DNA of 64,000 bases from Candidatus Accumulibacter sp. ACC003 (GTDB lineage: Bacteria > Pseudomonadota > Gammaproteobacteria > Burkholderiales > Rhodocyclaceae): NCBI RefSeq assembly GCF_907163085.1, contig NZ_CAJQTX010000002.1, positions 62,001 to 126,000 on the forward strand. Reading direction: 5' to 3'. The position numbers and the translations under genes are program-made. The stretch's first letter is position 1; each line of letters starts with the position of its first letter. A model generated the notes under the pieces. The model was given only the letters and a program-made list of their open reading frames with translations. It had not been told where the DNA came from and made no database searches. Shown one piece after another: positions 41,775 through 50,787 of this stretch.

Positions 41775-42280
41775 AGCATCGGGAACATGCCACGCCCCTT
41801 GCCGGTTTTGCCGTGGCAGACCGCGCAGTTCTTCTGGTACACCACCTGGCCCTGGTCAATGTCGCCCTCGGCACGCGGCACGACCATGATTTTCTCCATC
41901 GCCAACAGGCGCGCCAGAGCGTCGTCGCTGGCCTTGAAGACCGGCGGCCTAGTCGGCAACTCGACCTGCGCCATGTAGGCGGCGACCAGCTTCATGTCCT
42001 CGTCCGGAAGTTCACGCTCGCGGGTGTACGGATCCATCGGCAAGTTGATGCGACCCTGGCTCTGGAAAGCTTTCAACTGCTGCTCAAGGTACTTGGACGA
42101 CTGTCCGGCGATGCGCGGATACTCGCCTCTCTTGCCGCCGGCTCCGAACGGACCGTGGCCGGCCGCGCAAGGGCCGTAGATCTCCTTTGTCCGCTCGACG
42201 TCGAGCGCCGCCGCCGGCAGAGCGAGCACTCCCCCGAGCAGAATTGCCAATAGTTGCTTGAAGCGTCTCGCCTGCGCCAT
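41775..42280 (-). pseudogene. Diheme cytochrome c (c4-like), N-terminal fragment
   Basis: A signal peptide (FKQLLAILLGGVLALPAAAL) is followed by two cytochrome c domains. The first heme motif reads CAAGH instead of CxxCH: the second cysteine codon is GGC (42158-42160 on the minus strand), so the first heme cannot be attached normally. The second motif CAVCHG is intact. At 41775 an IS66-like element interrupts the frame; the rest is at 38591-38794. Intact relatives are periplasmic electron carriers. It lies between algR and hemC, in a neighbourhood otherwise conserved with Pseudomonas. Confidence 0.87.
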
Positions 42281-42358
42281 GAACACCTCGTCGACTTGAA
42301 GGCAGAATTATTGGAAATGCGCTTACCGGCGACCTTCATGAGGATCAACACGCGACGC

Positions 42359-43141
42359 TCAGGAACTCAGCTGCCGGGCGTAGGACTTGAGCAAGGGCCA
42401 CTGCCGACGGCTGACCGGCAAGCGCTCGGGGACGCCACGCAGAATCGCCTGCCATTGCGTCTCGGAGTCTTCGTGGCAAGCACTTTTTTCGAAGCCGGCG
42501 AGAGCATCGCGAGCCGCCAGCACGCTGCGGTGCAAGCGAATGAAATGCTCGCTGAACTCGCGTTCGAGATGCGTCAGCGACTCGTCGAGCAGGTATTCGC
42601 GAGCAGCCGTGCGGGCCACGACGTACTTCAGATCGGCCCTGAAGTAGACGATCTCGCTCACCGCAATCAACAGCAAGCGACCACGTTCGTGGCAGGAAAG
42701 ATGGCTGCGCGCGTCCGTCGGCAAGGCAGCCGACAGACGTGGCGGCGGTCCGCTTGCGCGCGCTTTCTGCAGCGCCACCAGCAAACGTCGTGCACGCACG
42801 GGCTTCACCAGATAGTCGACCGCGCTGAGCTCGAAGGCCTGCACCGCGTAAGCATCGTAAGCGGTGACAAAGATCACCGCCGGCGGGCGATCGAGACGCG
42901 CCAGCTGCGCGGCAAGCTCGATACCATCCATCTTCGGCATCCGGACGTCGACCAGCGCCACGTCTACGACTCGGTTGTTGATCGCCGCCAACGCCGAAAC
43001 ACCGTTGTCGGCTTCGACCACGACCTCGTTGGGCAGCTCCGCGTTAATGTCGCCCAGCAGATCGCGCAAGCGCGCGCGCGCTGGCGCCTCGTCGTCGCAA
43101 ATCATTACCGACAACACCGCCGCCCTTGTCGGGGCGCTCAT
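42359..43141 (-). CDS. algR: LytTR response regulator (AlgR-type)
   Basis: A 260-residue response regulator. The receiver domain (about 8-125) has the acidic pocket CDDEAPAR, the phospho-acceptor in VALVDVRMPKMDG, the switch threonine in IFVTAYDAYAV and the lysine in YLVKPV. The C-terminal LytTR DNA-binding domain (about 150-255) includes DLKYVVART and FIRLHRSVLAAR. The start at 43141 overlaps the kinase stop by 4 bases. Gene position next to argH and hemC matches AlgR of Pseudomonas, which controls alginate and motility genes; targets here are unknown. Confidence 0.92.
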   Translation of the reverse strand: MSAPTRAAVLSVMICDDEAPARARLRDLLGDINAELPNEVVVEADNGVSALAAINNRVVDVALVDVRMPKMDGIELAAQLARLDRPPAVIFVTAYDAYAVQAFELSAVDYLVKPVRARRLLVALQKARASGPPPRLSAALPTDARSHLSCHERGRLLLIAVSEIVYFRADLKYVVARTAAREYLLDESLTHLEREFSEHFIRLHRSVLAARDALAGFEKSACHEDSETQWQAILRGVPERLPVSRRQWPLLKSYARQLSS

Positions 43142-44178
43142 GGCCGGCGCCCGGAACATGGCAGGACGATATGCACCCGATACTCGCGCTGGCCATTGGC
43201 GAGCCGCACTTCGCCGGTCTCCAGCCTGGCCTCGAGATCGTAGTAAAGCGCCAGCCGTTCGCGGATGTTGTCGAGTGCCATGTGGCTGCCACGCGGATGC
43301 TCGACACCGCCGCCGCAGGGATTCGCCAGGTCGACGTGCAACTGCTCACCGCGCCGTGCCAGGCGGATGCGAATGCGGCCACCGTCGGCTGCTGGCTCGA
43401 TGCCGTGATAGACGGCATTTTCCAGCAGCGGTTGGAGCAGCAGCGGCGGCACCTTCAGTTCGAGCGGCAAGTCGGTGGCCACTTCCCACTCGACGTGCAG
43501 GCGCTCACCCAGGCGCAGCTTTTCGAGGTTCAGATACTGCCGGCAAAGGGCGAGTTCGTCGGCCAGCGGTAGCAGTTCCCGATGATCGCGCATCAGGGCA
43601 CGAAAAAGATCGGCCAGTTCCTCCAGCGCGGTCTCGGCGCGGCGAGGGTCCGCACGAATCAGCGAGAGCACCGCGTTCAGACTGTTGAACAGAAAATGTG
43701 GCCGGATGCGTGCGGTCAGTGCCTGCAGTCTTGCTTCGACAAGCGCCGGCGACAAGGCGCTAGCGCGCCAGGAAAAGTACGAAAGCATGCAGCCGGCGAC
43801 GACTGCGCCCAGCAGGCTCGCCCTGATCAGGCGCTGCGCGCCGCCCGCATCGAGGCTCACGAAAGACCACAACCCCGACAAGCCGGCCGCCGAGACGGCG
43901 CTCAGCAGCAGCACGGCGGAGCGGCCAAGCCAGGCGGGCACGCGTTGCAGGAGTGTTCCGAGTAACGCCAGCACGGCCATGTTGAAGAGCAACAAGGGTT
44001 GCACGCCAGCGGCCATATCGATGTAGCGCTGCAGGCTGTCGGTCAAGCCATCGCTCTGCACCAGCGCCGCCAGCAGCGCCAGCAGGTTTACCCCGAGCAG
44101 CATGCGCAGCATGACTCCGGAATTGCGGAAATCCGGCAGCGGCTGGCTGAAAGGCTTTTGCTTTATACTTGCGATCAC
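43138..44178 (-). CDS. algZ: LytS/AlgZ-type sensor histidine kinase
   Basis: A 346-residue kinase. Opening QPLPDFRNSGVMLRMLLGVN is typical of FimS/AlgZ. Several transmembrane helices span about 25-140. The His_kinase box ARIRPHFLFNSLNAVLSLI carries the phospho-acceptor histidine, and an HATPase region follows (LLLQPLLENAVYHGIEPAADGG with its N-box). It overlaps the response regulator by 4 bases and probably phosphorylates it. The start appears to be GTG at 44178. The gene is divergent from argH, as in Pseudomonas. The signal sensed is unknown. Confidence 0.9.
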   Translation of the reverse strand: MIASIKQKPFSQPLPDFRNSGVMLRMLLGVNLLALLAALVQSDGLTDSLQRYIDMAAGVQPLLLFNMAVLALLGTLLQRVPAWLGRSAVLLLSAVSAAGLSGLWSFVSLDAGGAQRLIRASLLGAVVAGCMLSYFSWRASALSPALVEARLQALTARIRPHFLFNSLNAVLSLIRADPRRAETALEELADLFRALMRDHRELLPLADELALCRQYLNLEKLRLGERLHVEWEVATDLPLELKVPPLLLQPLLENAVYHGIEPAADGGRIRIRLARRGEQLHVDLANPCGGGVEHPRGSHMALDNIRERLALYYDLEARLETGEVRLANGQREYRVHIVLPCSGRRP

Positions 44179-44236
44179 TCAAAGTGCCATCTATCGACGG
44201 TTCTATGAGTGATTTTAGCCTAGGAACCTGCCCCGC

Positions 44237-45622
44237 ATGAGCCAATCGGATTCTTCCCAATACACGTGGGCCGGCCGCTTCTCCGAGCCAATGTCGGACC
44301 TCGTCAAACGCTACACGGCATCGGTGAATTTCGACCGACGAATGTGGCGCCAGGACATTCGTGCCTCGGTGGCGCACGCCACGATGCTCGCCCGGCAAGG
44401 CATCATCAGCGCCGCCGATCTGACCGACATCGAGCGCGGCATGGCGCAGGTGGTGCGCGAAATCGAAGAAGACCGCTTTGTCTGGTCACTCGACCTCGAA
44501 GACGTTCACCTGAACATCGAGAAGCGCCTGACGACGCTCGTTGGCGACGCCGGCAAACGGCTGCACACCGGGCGCTCGCGCAACGACCAGGTGGCGACCG
44601 ACATCCGGCTCTATCTGCGCGACGCCATCGACACGCTGCTGCCCCTGCTGCGCAAGTTCCAGAACGCGCTGCTCGACCTGGCTGAAAAAGAGGCGGCGAC
44701 GCCGCTGCCGGGGTTCACCCACCTCCAGGTCGCGCAACCAGTAACTTTTGGCCATCACCTGCTGGCCTATTTCGAGATGATGCAACGCGACGCCGAGCGC
44801 TTCACCGACTGCCGCCGACGGACCAATCGACTGCCGCTTGGCGCCGCCGCGCTGGCCGGTACAACCTACCCAATTGACCGCCATTTCGTCGCCCAAATGC
44901 TGGGCTTCGAGGGTGTATGTGAAAACTCGCTCGACGCCGTATCCGACCGCGACTTCGCGATCGAATTCTGCGCCGCCAGCGCACTGCTGATGATGCACGT
45001 GTCGCGCCTCTCGGAAGAGCTGGTGTTGTGGATGAACCCGCGTTTCGGTTTCATCCGGATCGCCGATCGCTTCTGCACCGGCAGCTCGATCATGCCCCAG
45101 AAGAAGAACCCCGATGTCCCCGAACTGGCCCGCGGCAAGACCGGCCGCGTCTACGGGCACCTGACGGCCTTGCTGACGCTGATGAAGGGACAACCGCTGG
45201 CTTACAACAAGGACAACCAGGAAGACAAGGAACCACTGTTCGATGCCATCGACACGGTCAGCGACACGCTGCGGATTTTTGCTGAAATGATTGCCGGGAT
45301 CACCGTCAACCCGGAAAAAATGCGCGAAGCCTTGAGTCAGGGATTCGCCACCGCCACCGATCTGGCCGATTACCTGACGCGCCAGGGCCTGCCGTTCCGC
45401 GACGCGCACGAAGCCGTTGGCCGGGCGGTCCGTCGCGCCGAGGAGCTCGGTGTTGACCTGGCGCAACTCTCGCTCGCCGAGCTGCAGCACTTCGCGCCGA
45501 CGGTTGACGAAGACGTCTTTGCGGTATTGACCGTAGACGGCTCACTGGCGGCGCGCAAGCATCTTGGCGGTACCGCTCCGGAACAGGTCCTGGCAGCGAT
45601 TGCCCGCGCCCGCCGGGCTTAG
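44237..45622 (+). CDS. argH: Argininosuccinate lyase
   Basis: A 461-residue enzyme splitting argininosuccinate into arginine and fumarate, the last step of arginine synthesis. It shows [61 protein letters not shown] and the fumarase-superfamily signature [12 protein letters not shown] with its catalytic serine loop. Length is normal. It is transcribed away from the algZ/algR pair, and the 58-bp gap should hold both promoters. Confidence 0.97.
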   Translation: MSQSDSSQYTWAGRFSEPMSDLVKRYTASVNFDRRMWRQDIRASVAHATMLARQGIISAADLTDIERGMAQVVREIEEDRFVWSLDLEDVHLNIEKRLTTLVGDAGKRLHTGRSRNDQVATDIRLYLRDAIDTLLPLLRKFQNALLDLAEKEAATPLPGFTHLQVAQPVTFGHHLLAYFEMMQRDAERFTDCRRRTNRLPLGAAALAGTTYPIDRHFVAQMLGFEGVCENSLDAVSDRDFAIEFCAASALLMMHVSRLSEELVLWMNPRFGFIRIADRFCTGSSIMPQKKNPDVPELARGKTGRVYGHLTALLTLMKGQPLAYNKDNQEDKEPLFDAIDTVSDTLRIFAEMIAGITVNPEKMREALSQGFATATDLADYLTRQGLPFRDAHEAVGRAVRRAEELGVDLAQLSLAELQHFAPTVDEDVFAVLTVDGSLAARKHLGGTAPEQVLAAIARARRA

Positions 45623-45691
45623 GCAATCGCTGGCAAATGGCATGCCTCCTTCTGGCAATCGCCCTGAGCGCACCGCGGTCACGCCAAGCAG

Positions 45692-46982
45692 ATGATGGAC
45701 AAGATCGGCAAGTACCAGCTTGACCGTGAAATCGGCCGCGGCGCAACGTCCATCGTCTACCTCGGCAATGACGCGTTTACGCAGCGCGAGGTGGCCGTCA
45801 AGGTGGCCTTCCCCGGAATCCTGAAGGATCCGAAGCTGGGACGCCTCTACACGCACCTGTTTCTCAACGAAGCGGCATTGATTGGCAAGTTGTCGCACCC
45901 ACACATCGTCGAGATCTACGATGCGGTGGTCGACGACAACTTCTGCTATCTGGTGATGGAGTACGTTGCCGGTGGCACGCTCGGAGACGGTCTGCAGCAG
46001 CGGCAAACTGCTGTCCGTCGAACGCATCGTCGAGATCATTTTCAAGTGCTCGCGGGCGCTCGATTTCGCTTTTCAAGCAGGGATCATTCATCGCGACATC
46101 AAGCCCGCCAACATCCTCTGCGCCGGCCCGAACGCCAGCGAAGGCGACATCAAGATCTCCGACTTCGGGGCGGCGATCATCGGCACCCCGGACCGCACCC
46201 TGGTTCTCGGTATCGGCTCACCCGCTTACATGTCGCCGCAACAGGTCAAGGAACAGACACTCGACCAGCAAACCGATATCTACTCACTCGGCGTCGTGAT
46301 GTACCAACTGCTGACCGGGCAACTCCCTTTTCAGGCGCGCAACAGCTACGACATGGTCTACCAGATCATCAACGCCGAACCGCGCCGCCCTTCGTCGCTA
46401 CGCCGGGACATTCCAGCGGCGCTCGACGCCATCGTCGCGCGCGCCATGAGCAAGAGGCTGGAAACGCGCTACGCCACCTGGCAAGAATTCGCCCACGATT
46501 TGGCGCAAGCCTTTCGTGACCGCCAACCCAAGGCAGCGGTTGCCGAGATCGCTGATCTCGAGAAGTTCGACACGCTTCGTTCCTTCGCCTTCTTCGCGGA
46601 TTTTTCCGACGTCGAAATATGGGAAGTCGTGCGCTTTTCTCAATGGAGCCGCGCTTCGCCAGGCACTGCGATCATTCGCGACGGCGACGTCGGCGACTTT
46701 TTCTGCTTCCTCGCCGAAGGCGAACTGAAGGTCCTCAAGCACGGACTGATCCTGGAGATGCTGTCCACCGGCGAGTGCTTTGGCGAAATGGCGGTGATCG
46801 GCAAGGCGAGCTCGCGACGCGGCGCCGACATTATCGCGGTGACCGAAGCCAAGCTGGTGCGGATCAGCGCCAATGCCTTGCACAGTTCCTCAGAGTCGTG
46901 CCGGGCGAACTTCTACCAATCGTTTCTCGCTGTGCTCAGCGAACGGCTGACGGCAGCGAACGTTCGCATGGTGACTTTCTGA
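45692..46982 (+). pseudogene. Ser/Thr protein kinase with cyclic-nucleotide-binding domain, one-base frameshift
   Basis: An N-terminal Hanks-type kinase begins KIGKYQLDREIGRGATSIVY and has the ATP lysine in VAVKVAF. The frame shifts at about 45983: YVAGGTL then reads nonsense, while another frame resumes as CSSGKLLSVERIVEIIFKCS. Dropping one G from CTCGGAGACG restores a single product. The second part carries HRDIKPANIL, KISDFGAAI, SPAYMSPQQ and, from about residue 285 of the joined protein, a Crp-type cNMP-binding roll (GDVGDFFCFLAEGELKVLK, GECFGEMAVIG). The joined length is about 429 residues. A genuine mutation or a consensus indel are both possible. Kinase-cNBD fusions probably join phosphorylation to nucleotide signalling. 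Confidence 0.82.
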
Positions 46983-47105
46983 GTATTTCCACAAGGCACT
47001 CGTCGCGCCGACGTCACCGGCAAGTTCCAGGCTAGCGATCGCACGCCACTGGTCGCTGGTGAGCAAATGCGAAAGCTGTTGCCGACTGACGCTCCTCGGT
47101 AGTAT

Positions 47106-47121
47106 ATTAGAGTTATCTAAT
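47106..47121. promoter_or_regulatory. Palindromic operator candidate ATTAGA-gtta-TCTAAT
   Basis: A perfect 6+6 inverted repeat in an AT-rich island, 18 bases before the start of the AhpD-like gene and overlapping a TATATTAG stretch that could be a -10 region. Sites of this shape are bound by ArsR-family repressors such as BigR/SqrR; the identity of the regulator here is inference, and none is encoded next door. Confidence 0.5.
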
Positions 47122-47139
47122 CAACTAGGCGGAGCGCCA

Positions 47140-47505
47140 ATGAGCAAGTCCTTCACCACCATTACCAAAGACGTTACCAAGGCACTCGGTACGCTGCGCA
47201 GAGAGATTCCGGAAACGATACAAGGCTTCAACAGCCTGTCCAAGGCCGCCCTCTCGCCGGGCGTGTTGTCGGCACTCGACAAAGAACTGATCGCCCTGGC
47301 GATCGGCGTTGCCAGCCGTTGCGACGCGTGTATCGGTTTTCATGTCAAGGCGCTGATTCGCCTGGGCGTCAGCCGCCAGCAGCTGATGGAAACTCTGGGC
47401 GTATGCACCTACATGGGCGGCGGACCAACGCTGATGTATGCCGCCGAGGCGGTCAGGGCCTACGAAGAGTTGAGCTCCGGCAAGCCGGAGCAGCTCAACG
47501 CCTGA
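47140..47505 (+). CDS. Carboxymuconolactone decarboxylase / AhpD-like protein
   Basis: A 121-residue helical protein of the CMD/AhpD family. The redox CxxC with following histidine is seen in SRCDACIGFHVKALIRLG (about residues 63-80), and GVCTYMGGGPTLMYAAEA ends the fold. Members reduce peroxiredoxin partners or act as thiol oxidoreductases; the partner here is unknown. The ATG at 47140 is supported by GGAG at 47131-47134 and by homology; the frame is open from 47059 without homology. A strong palindrome just upstream suggests repressor control, perhaps by a sulfur- or peroxide-responsive factor. Confidence 0.88.
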   Translation: MSKSFTTITKDVTKALGTLRREIPETIQGFNSLSKAALSPGVLSALDKELIALAIGVASRCDACIGFHVKALIRLGVSRQQLMETLGVCTYMGGGPTLMYAAEAVRAYEELSSGKPEQLNA

Positions 47506-47561
47506 ACACGGCTGCTGCGGCACGGCGGCGCAGCCGCGCCGCCAGCGCGCTGAGCCGGCGA

Positions 47562-47885
47562 TCAGACTGGATCGACGAGCCCTTCGAGCAGTTTCTGCAA
47601 CTCACCATCCTCGTACATTTCGCGCAGGATGTCGCAGCCGCCAACGAACTCGCCGCGGACATACAGCTGCGGAATCGTTGGCCAATCGGCGTACGACTTG
47701 ATACCACTACGAATCTCCGGATTCTCCAGCACGTTCACGCTCAGGAAGTTCGAAACACCACAGGCCCTGAGAATCTGGACGGTTACCGCCGAGAAGCCGC
47801 ATTGCGGGCCATCGGGCGTCCCCTTCATGTAGAGCACCACCGGGTTGGTCGTGACCTGTTCCTTGATAAGCTGCTGTACATCCAT
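47562..47885 (-). CDS. grxD: Monothiol glutaredoxin (Grx4 type)
   Basis: A 107-residue CGFS glutaredoxin with its active cysteine at position 29 (PQCGFSA), preceded by VVLYMKGTPDG and followed by WPTIPQLYVRGEFVGGCDI. Such proteins carry and deliver [2Fe-2S] clusters with BolA partners. The ATG at 47883-47885 is chosen because family homology starts there; the frame is open a further 15 codons. Relatives often have it directly after hemA-prfA-prmC; here a transposable element has come between. Confidence 0.95.
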   Translation of the reverse strand: MDVQQLIKEQVTTNPVVLYMKGTPDGPQCGFSAVTVQILRACGVSNFLSVNVLENPEIRSGIKSYADWPTIPQLYVRGEFVGGCDILREMYEDGELQKLLEGLVDPV

Positions 47886-48201
47886 CGTCAGACCTCGCAA
47901 AAACGGGTAGTTGAGAAAAATGATCAACATACCAGTCTACCGTTTGGCAGCGCCGATCGTCAACGTAAACGTCCGCCACTCAGCCCTGACGCATGACCTC
48001 CCCGAATCGACAGCACTTGCCGGTTACGCCCACTTTCGCCGCCGAGGCGGCCAGATGGGGGTTGGCTAGCGGCAAGGGAGCGCTTGCGGCGCGGGGGTTT
48101 GGTGTTCAGTCAGTGGGACAGGAGAGGTCGAGGGAGCTCCGTTACGATCGCCAGGCGAGCCTTTCCCGGCGCGGGGTGCGCCGCGCTTGGGAAGATGTGT
48201 T
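47886..48201. other. Non-coding region between grxD and the transposable element
   Basis: About 316 bases without a recognised gene. Short frames here lack homology and the composition is ordinary GC-rich. It should hold the present grxD promoter; a T-rich patch near 47910-47930 is the only promoter-like sequence noticed. Part of it may belong to the neighbouring element if its true end lies further out than 48202. Confidence 0.5.
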
Positions 48202-48219
48202 GGGCAGGCCTGGGCAAGG

Positions 48220-49740
48220 TTATTCGAGTTGCAGCAGGAACGGTTCGGCGAGAAGCAGACGCAGGCGTGCTGGGTCAAGCCAGGGCGCAGCACAGGAATT
48301 ACGGATGAAGGCGATGGCGCCGCGCACACCGAGTTCTTGATAGAGGTTGCGTAACTGCCGGGTGAAACGTGCCAGGGTATTGAACACATGCGCCAGGCGC
48401 ATGAGGAGGTGATAGCCTTTCATGGCATTCCAGTCGAGGGCAAAGGCATGCTCGTAGTGGTAGCCCTGATGTTTTTCGACGAGGAAGCCCGCTTCGATGC
48501 CCCAACGGTGGCGGGCACCGAGGTTGCAGCGCTCATGGACATTGTCTTGTCTGAGCGGTTGGCTGGAGAGCCAGGCGTGGCGCGATGTTTCGGTGACGGT
48601 CCTGGCCTGTTCATCGATCTTTTCCCAGCTTTCCTCACAGACCACCAGGTTCAGCTTGAGACGCTGACGCCCGTTGGCCGCGAAGGCGTAGTCGATGTCG
48701 TTGACCCAGCTGAAGTGTTGTCGGCGCCTTCCCCAAGCGCGCTGCACGGCTTGTGGCTTCAGGGCGTGGAGTGCGCGGAACTCCTGCCAGACCGTGGACA
48801 AATCCTTGTCCTTAAGCACGATCATGAACTGCCAGTGGGCGCGCAAGCAGCGCTGCATCACCGGCCCGTTGGCGTAAAGGCCGTCGAGCAGGAGCAGGAT
48901 CGGCAGGCGGGGGAACAGCGTCTTGAGCCGGTCGCTCAAGCGCACAAAGCCGCGCAGCTCGCAGTCCTGCTTTTGCGCTTCGGTATCGCCCAGCGCGTGT
49001 TCGAGGAACTCGCTGAGCAGTGGGACGACCAGGCCGTTGTGGAAAGCCAGGCTGGCCTCGAGGACGTAGACGAAGTACTGGGTGTGGCGGGTTTCCTCCT
49101 TGCCGACGGTGCGCTGGAGGAGTTCCTCCGCCCAGAGGGTGTCGCCGGCGACCTTCTGCGAGCCGTCGATGGCGATGGGGTAGCAGTGGTTGATCAGATA
49201 GCGGCGGAAGCTCTTGCCGCGGATCAGCCGCTTCACCAGATCGACGTGGGCCTGCTCAAGGTGGTCAAGGTCGATGTCGCGCAGCAGCCGAAACAGGGTG
49301 TCGGCGTGTGGCAGGGTCTCGATCTCCGGGAACAGCAGGTGGAGGTTGGCCATGAACTGGGGACGGGATATTTCGCGGTTGGTCTCGCGCCGAGAGGAGA
49401 ACTGAAAGACGAACATCAGCAGACCGTAAAGCAGCAGCGCGGTCAGCTTGTGGCGGCGCTTCCTGGGGTCTCTCGGGTCGGGAATTTGTTCCAGTTGCTC
49501 GAGCAAGGCGGGTAGCTCTTTGCGCAGGAGACGCGTCTTTTTGCTCACGGCGTCCTCGCGGGCCTCCCTTTCCTCGCCGACGGTCGCGAAGGCTGAGCAT
49601 CGGTTGGGCAGAGAAGTGGGGGAGTGGAGGACTTGTCCACTCGCGCGCCGTTTCGCGTTCAGTGCCTTTTCCTGCCGTTTCTTCTCTGAGCGCAGCTCCT
49701 TGAGGGCAGCGCGTGTCGGGCGACGGCAGGGTTTGCTCAT
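48220..49740 (-). CDS. DDE transposase (IS4/ISAs1-like superfamily)
   Basis: A 506-residue transposase. An N-terminal IPDPRDPRKRRHKLTALLLY segment resembles the ISAs1/DDE_Tnp_1-associated start. Candidate catalytic residues are Asp in PIAIDGSQKV, Asp in ILLLLDGLYANG and Glu in RWGIEAGFLVEKHQGYHYEH, the last resembling the IS4 Y-R-E-K region. The exact IS family is uncertain. The ATG (49738-49740) overlaps the DUF4338 stop by 4 bases (ATGA) and is taken as the start, although the frame is open further upstream through the DUF4338 gene in another phase. It appears intact. Confidence 0.85.
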   Translation of the reverse strand: MSKPCRRPTRAALKELRSEKKRQEKALNAKRRASGQVLHSPTSLPNRCSAFATVGEEREAREDAVSKKTRLLRKELPALLEQLEQIPDPRDPRKRRHKLTALLLYGLLMFVFQFSSRRETNREISRPQFMANLHLLFPEIETLPHADTLFRLLRDIDLDHLEQAHVDLVKRLIRGKSFRRYLINHCYPIAIDGSQKVAGDTLWAEELLQRTVGKEETRHTQYFVYVLEASLAFHNGLVVPLLSEFLEHALGDTEAQKQDCELRGFVRLSDRLKTLFPRLPILLLLDGLYANGPVMQRCLRAHWQFMIVLKDKDLSTVWQEFRALHALKPQAVQRAWGRRRQHFSWVNDIDYAFAANGRQRLKLNLVVCEESWEKIDEQARTVTETSRHAWLSSQPLRQDNVHERCNLGARHRWGIEAGFLVEKHQGYHYEHAFALDWNAMKGYHLLMRLAHVFNTLARFTRQLRNLYQELGVRGAIAFIRNSCAAPWLDPARLRLLLAEPFLLQLE

Positions 49741-50642
49741 GGCCGGGAGCTCCCAGGGGCGGCACACAGCCGGTCGCGACAATCGGCGCTCAGCGGTTTG
49801 AGCCACACCTGGCGGGGCGTGCTGCGATACGACTGGCCGGGGCGGGCCAGCCCGCGCCCGCTGGTTGCCCCGAGCAACTGCCAACCGGCCGCGCGGTAAC
49901 AGGTGCCGGTATAGTGACGAGGATCGACGAAAGTCTCCAGCAACAGGGGCTCGAAGCCCCAGTGATCGAGCCAGTCCGCGCGTGCGCGGCGCGCGAGTTG
50001 TCCGAGCACATGACTGGCCAGATGCGGCACCCGGACGTGGGGAAAGATCAGGAAGCGGCTGTTGTTCACCACCCGCGCCAGGTTCTCGCGGCGGGCCTGG
50101 GCCGTCCAGCCGATCCAGCGGTCGCGCACGGCGACCGCGCGGGCAGCGCCGGCCAGCAGGACGCTGCCGAGCCGCCGGTCGCCCGCCGTGATGAAGTAGC
50201 GCAGGCGGTAGCCGAAGGCCCCCTGGAAACCCAGTGGGTGCCAGCGCGCCACCAGCGCATCCCACTGCGCCACCAACGCCGCGTCGCGAACGACTTCCAG
50301 GCAGACCGGTGCGAGTGCCGACAGGGCGCAGTGCACGGGAAGCTCCCCGGTGACCGTATCTACGGGTGCCGCGGGCGGCGCGCAACGGCGTGCTGACGAC
50401 GGCCTTATCGCCGGCAGTGTCAGCAGCCCGGCCGCCTGCAAACGCTCCAGAAACTCCAGGCAGGCGCTGATCTTCGCCGTCCCTGTCAGAGTGGTCCACC
50501 CCAGGTGCTCGCAGACCGTCGCCGCCAACTCCTTGCGCGCCAATCCCGGCAGCCACGCCACCGTCCCGCACACCTCGGCGATCTCCGCGGCGCTGAATAC
50601 GCGACCGCAGTGCACCCACTCCCCTTCGCTCGTTGCAACCAC
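49737..50642 (-). CDS. DUF4338 (DruA-like) protein, diverged member
   Basis: About 301 residues. It shares with the IS66-borne proteins the blocks RWHPLG (YHYLG there), WIGW, VVNNSRFLIFP, LLETFVDP, YTGTCYRAAGW and GATSGRG, but is clearly diverged between them. The N-terminal 80 residues also look like a winged-helix region (LARKELAATVCEHLGW). The GTG at 50640-50642, seven bases after GGAGG, is the best start; the frame is open to a TTG at 50672. Its TGA overlaps the transposase ATG, so it is the upstream, coupled partner. No other Druantia gene is present. Confidence 0.83.
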   Translation of the reverse strand: MVATSEGEWVHCGRVFSAAEIAEVCGTVAWLPGLARKELAATVCEHLGWTTLTGTAKISACLEFLERLQAAGLLTLPAIRPSSARRCAPPAAPVDTVTGELPVHCALSALAPVCLEVVRDAALVAQWDALVARWHPLGFQGAFGYRLRYFITAGDRRLGSVLLAGAARAVAVRDRWIGWTAQARRENLARVVNNSRFLIFPHVRVPHLASHVLGQLARRARADWLDHWGFEPLLLETFVDPRHYTGTCYRAAGWQLLGATSGRGLARPGQSYRSTPRQVWLKPLSADCRDRLCAAPGSSRP

Positions 50643-50787
50643 CACGATACCTCCGGCTGAAACGTGGACCAATGACCCTCCACCTATCCTGCCAGAAGTC
50701 CCCCCGGCTGTCTAGCTCCCTTGTGCGAAACCTTTTTTGCCTGCCCACCGCAACGCCTTGCCAGTACTGGGCTGGCGCAGTCATGCT

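Larger units (their letters stand above)
48202..50746 (-). mobile_element. Transposable element with DUF4338 gene and an unrelated DDE transposase
   Basis: Two overlapping minus-strand genes, DUF4338 first and transposase second. Candidate ends are imperfect inverted repeats GGGCAGGC...AGGTT at 48202 onward and, on the other strand, GGGCAGGC-AAAAA-AGGTT from 50746; no clear target duplication was found, so the limits are approximate. It sits between prmC and grxD, which are adjacent in related genomes. The transposase is not related to IS66, yet the passenger gene is the same family as in the two IS66-like copies. Confidence 0.65.

Noticed and set aside
49741-50784. A transposase of 854 residues reading from 50784
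   Set aside because: The extra N-terminal part lies over the DUF4338 gene in another phase and has no homology; the ATG at 49738-49740 in the ATGA overlap is the real start.
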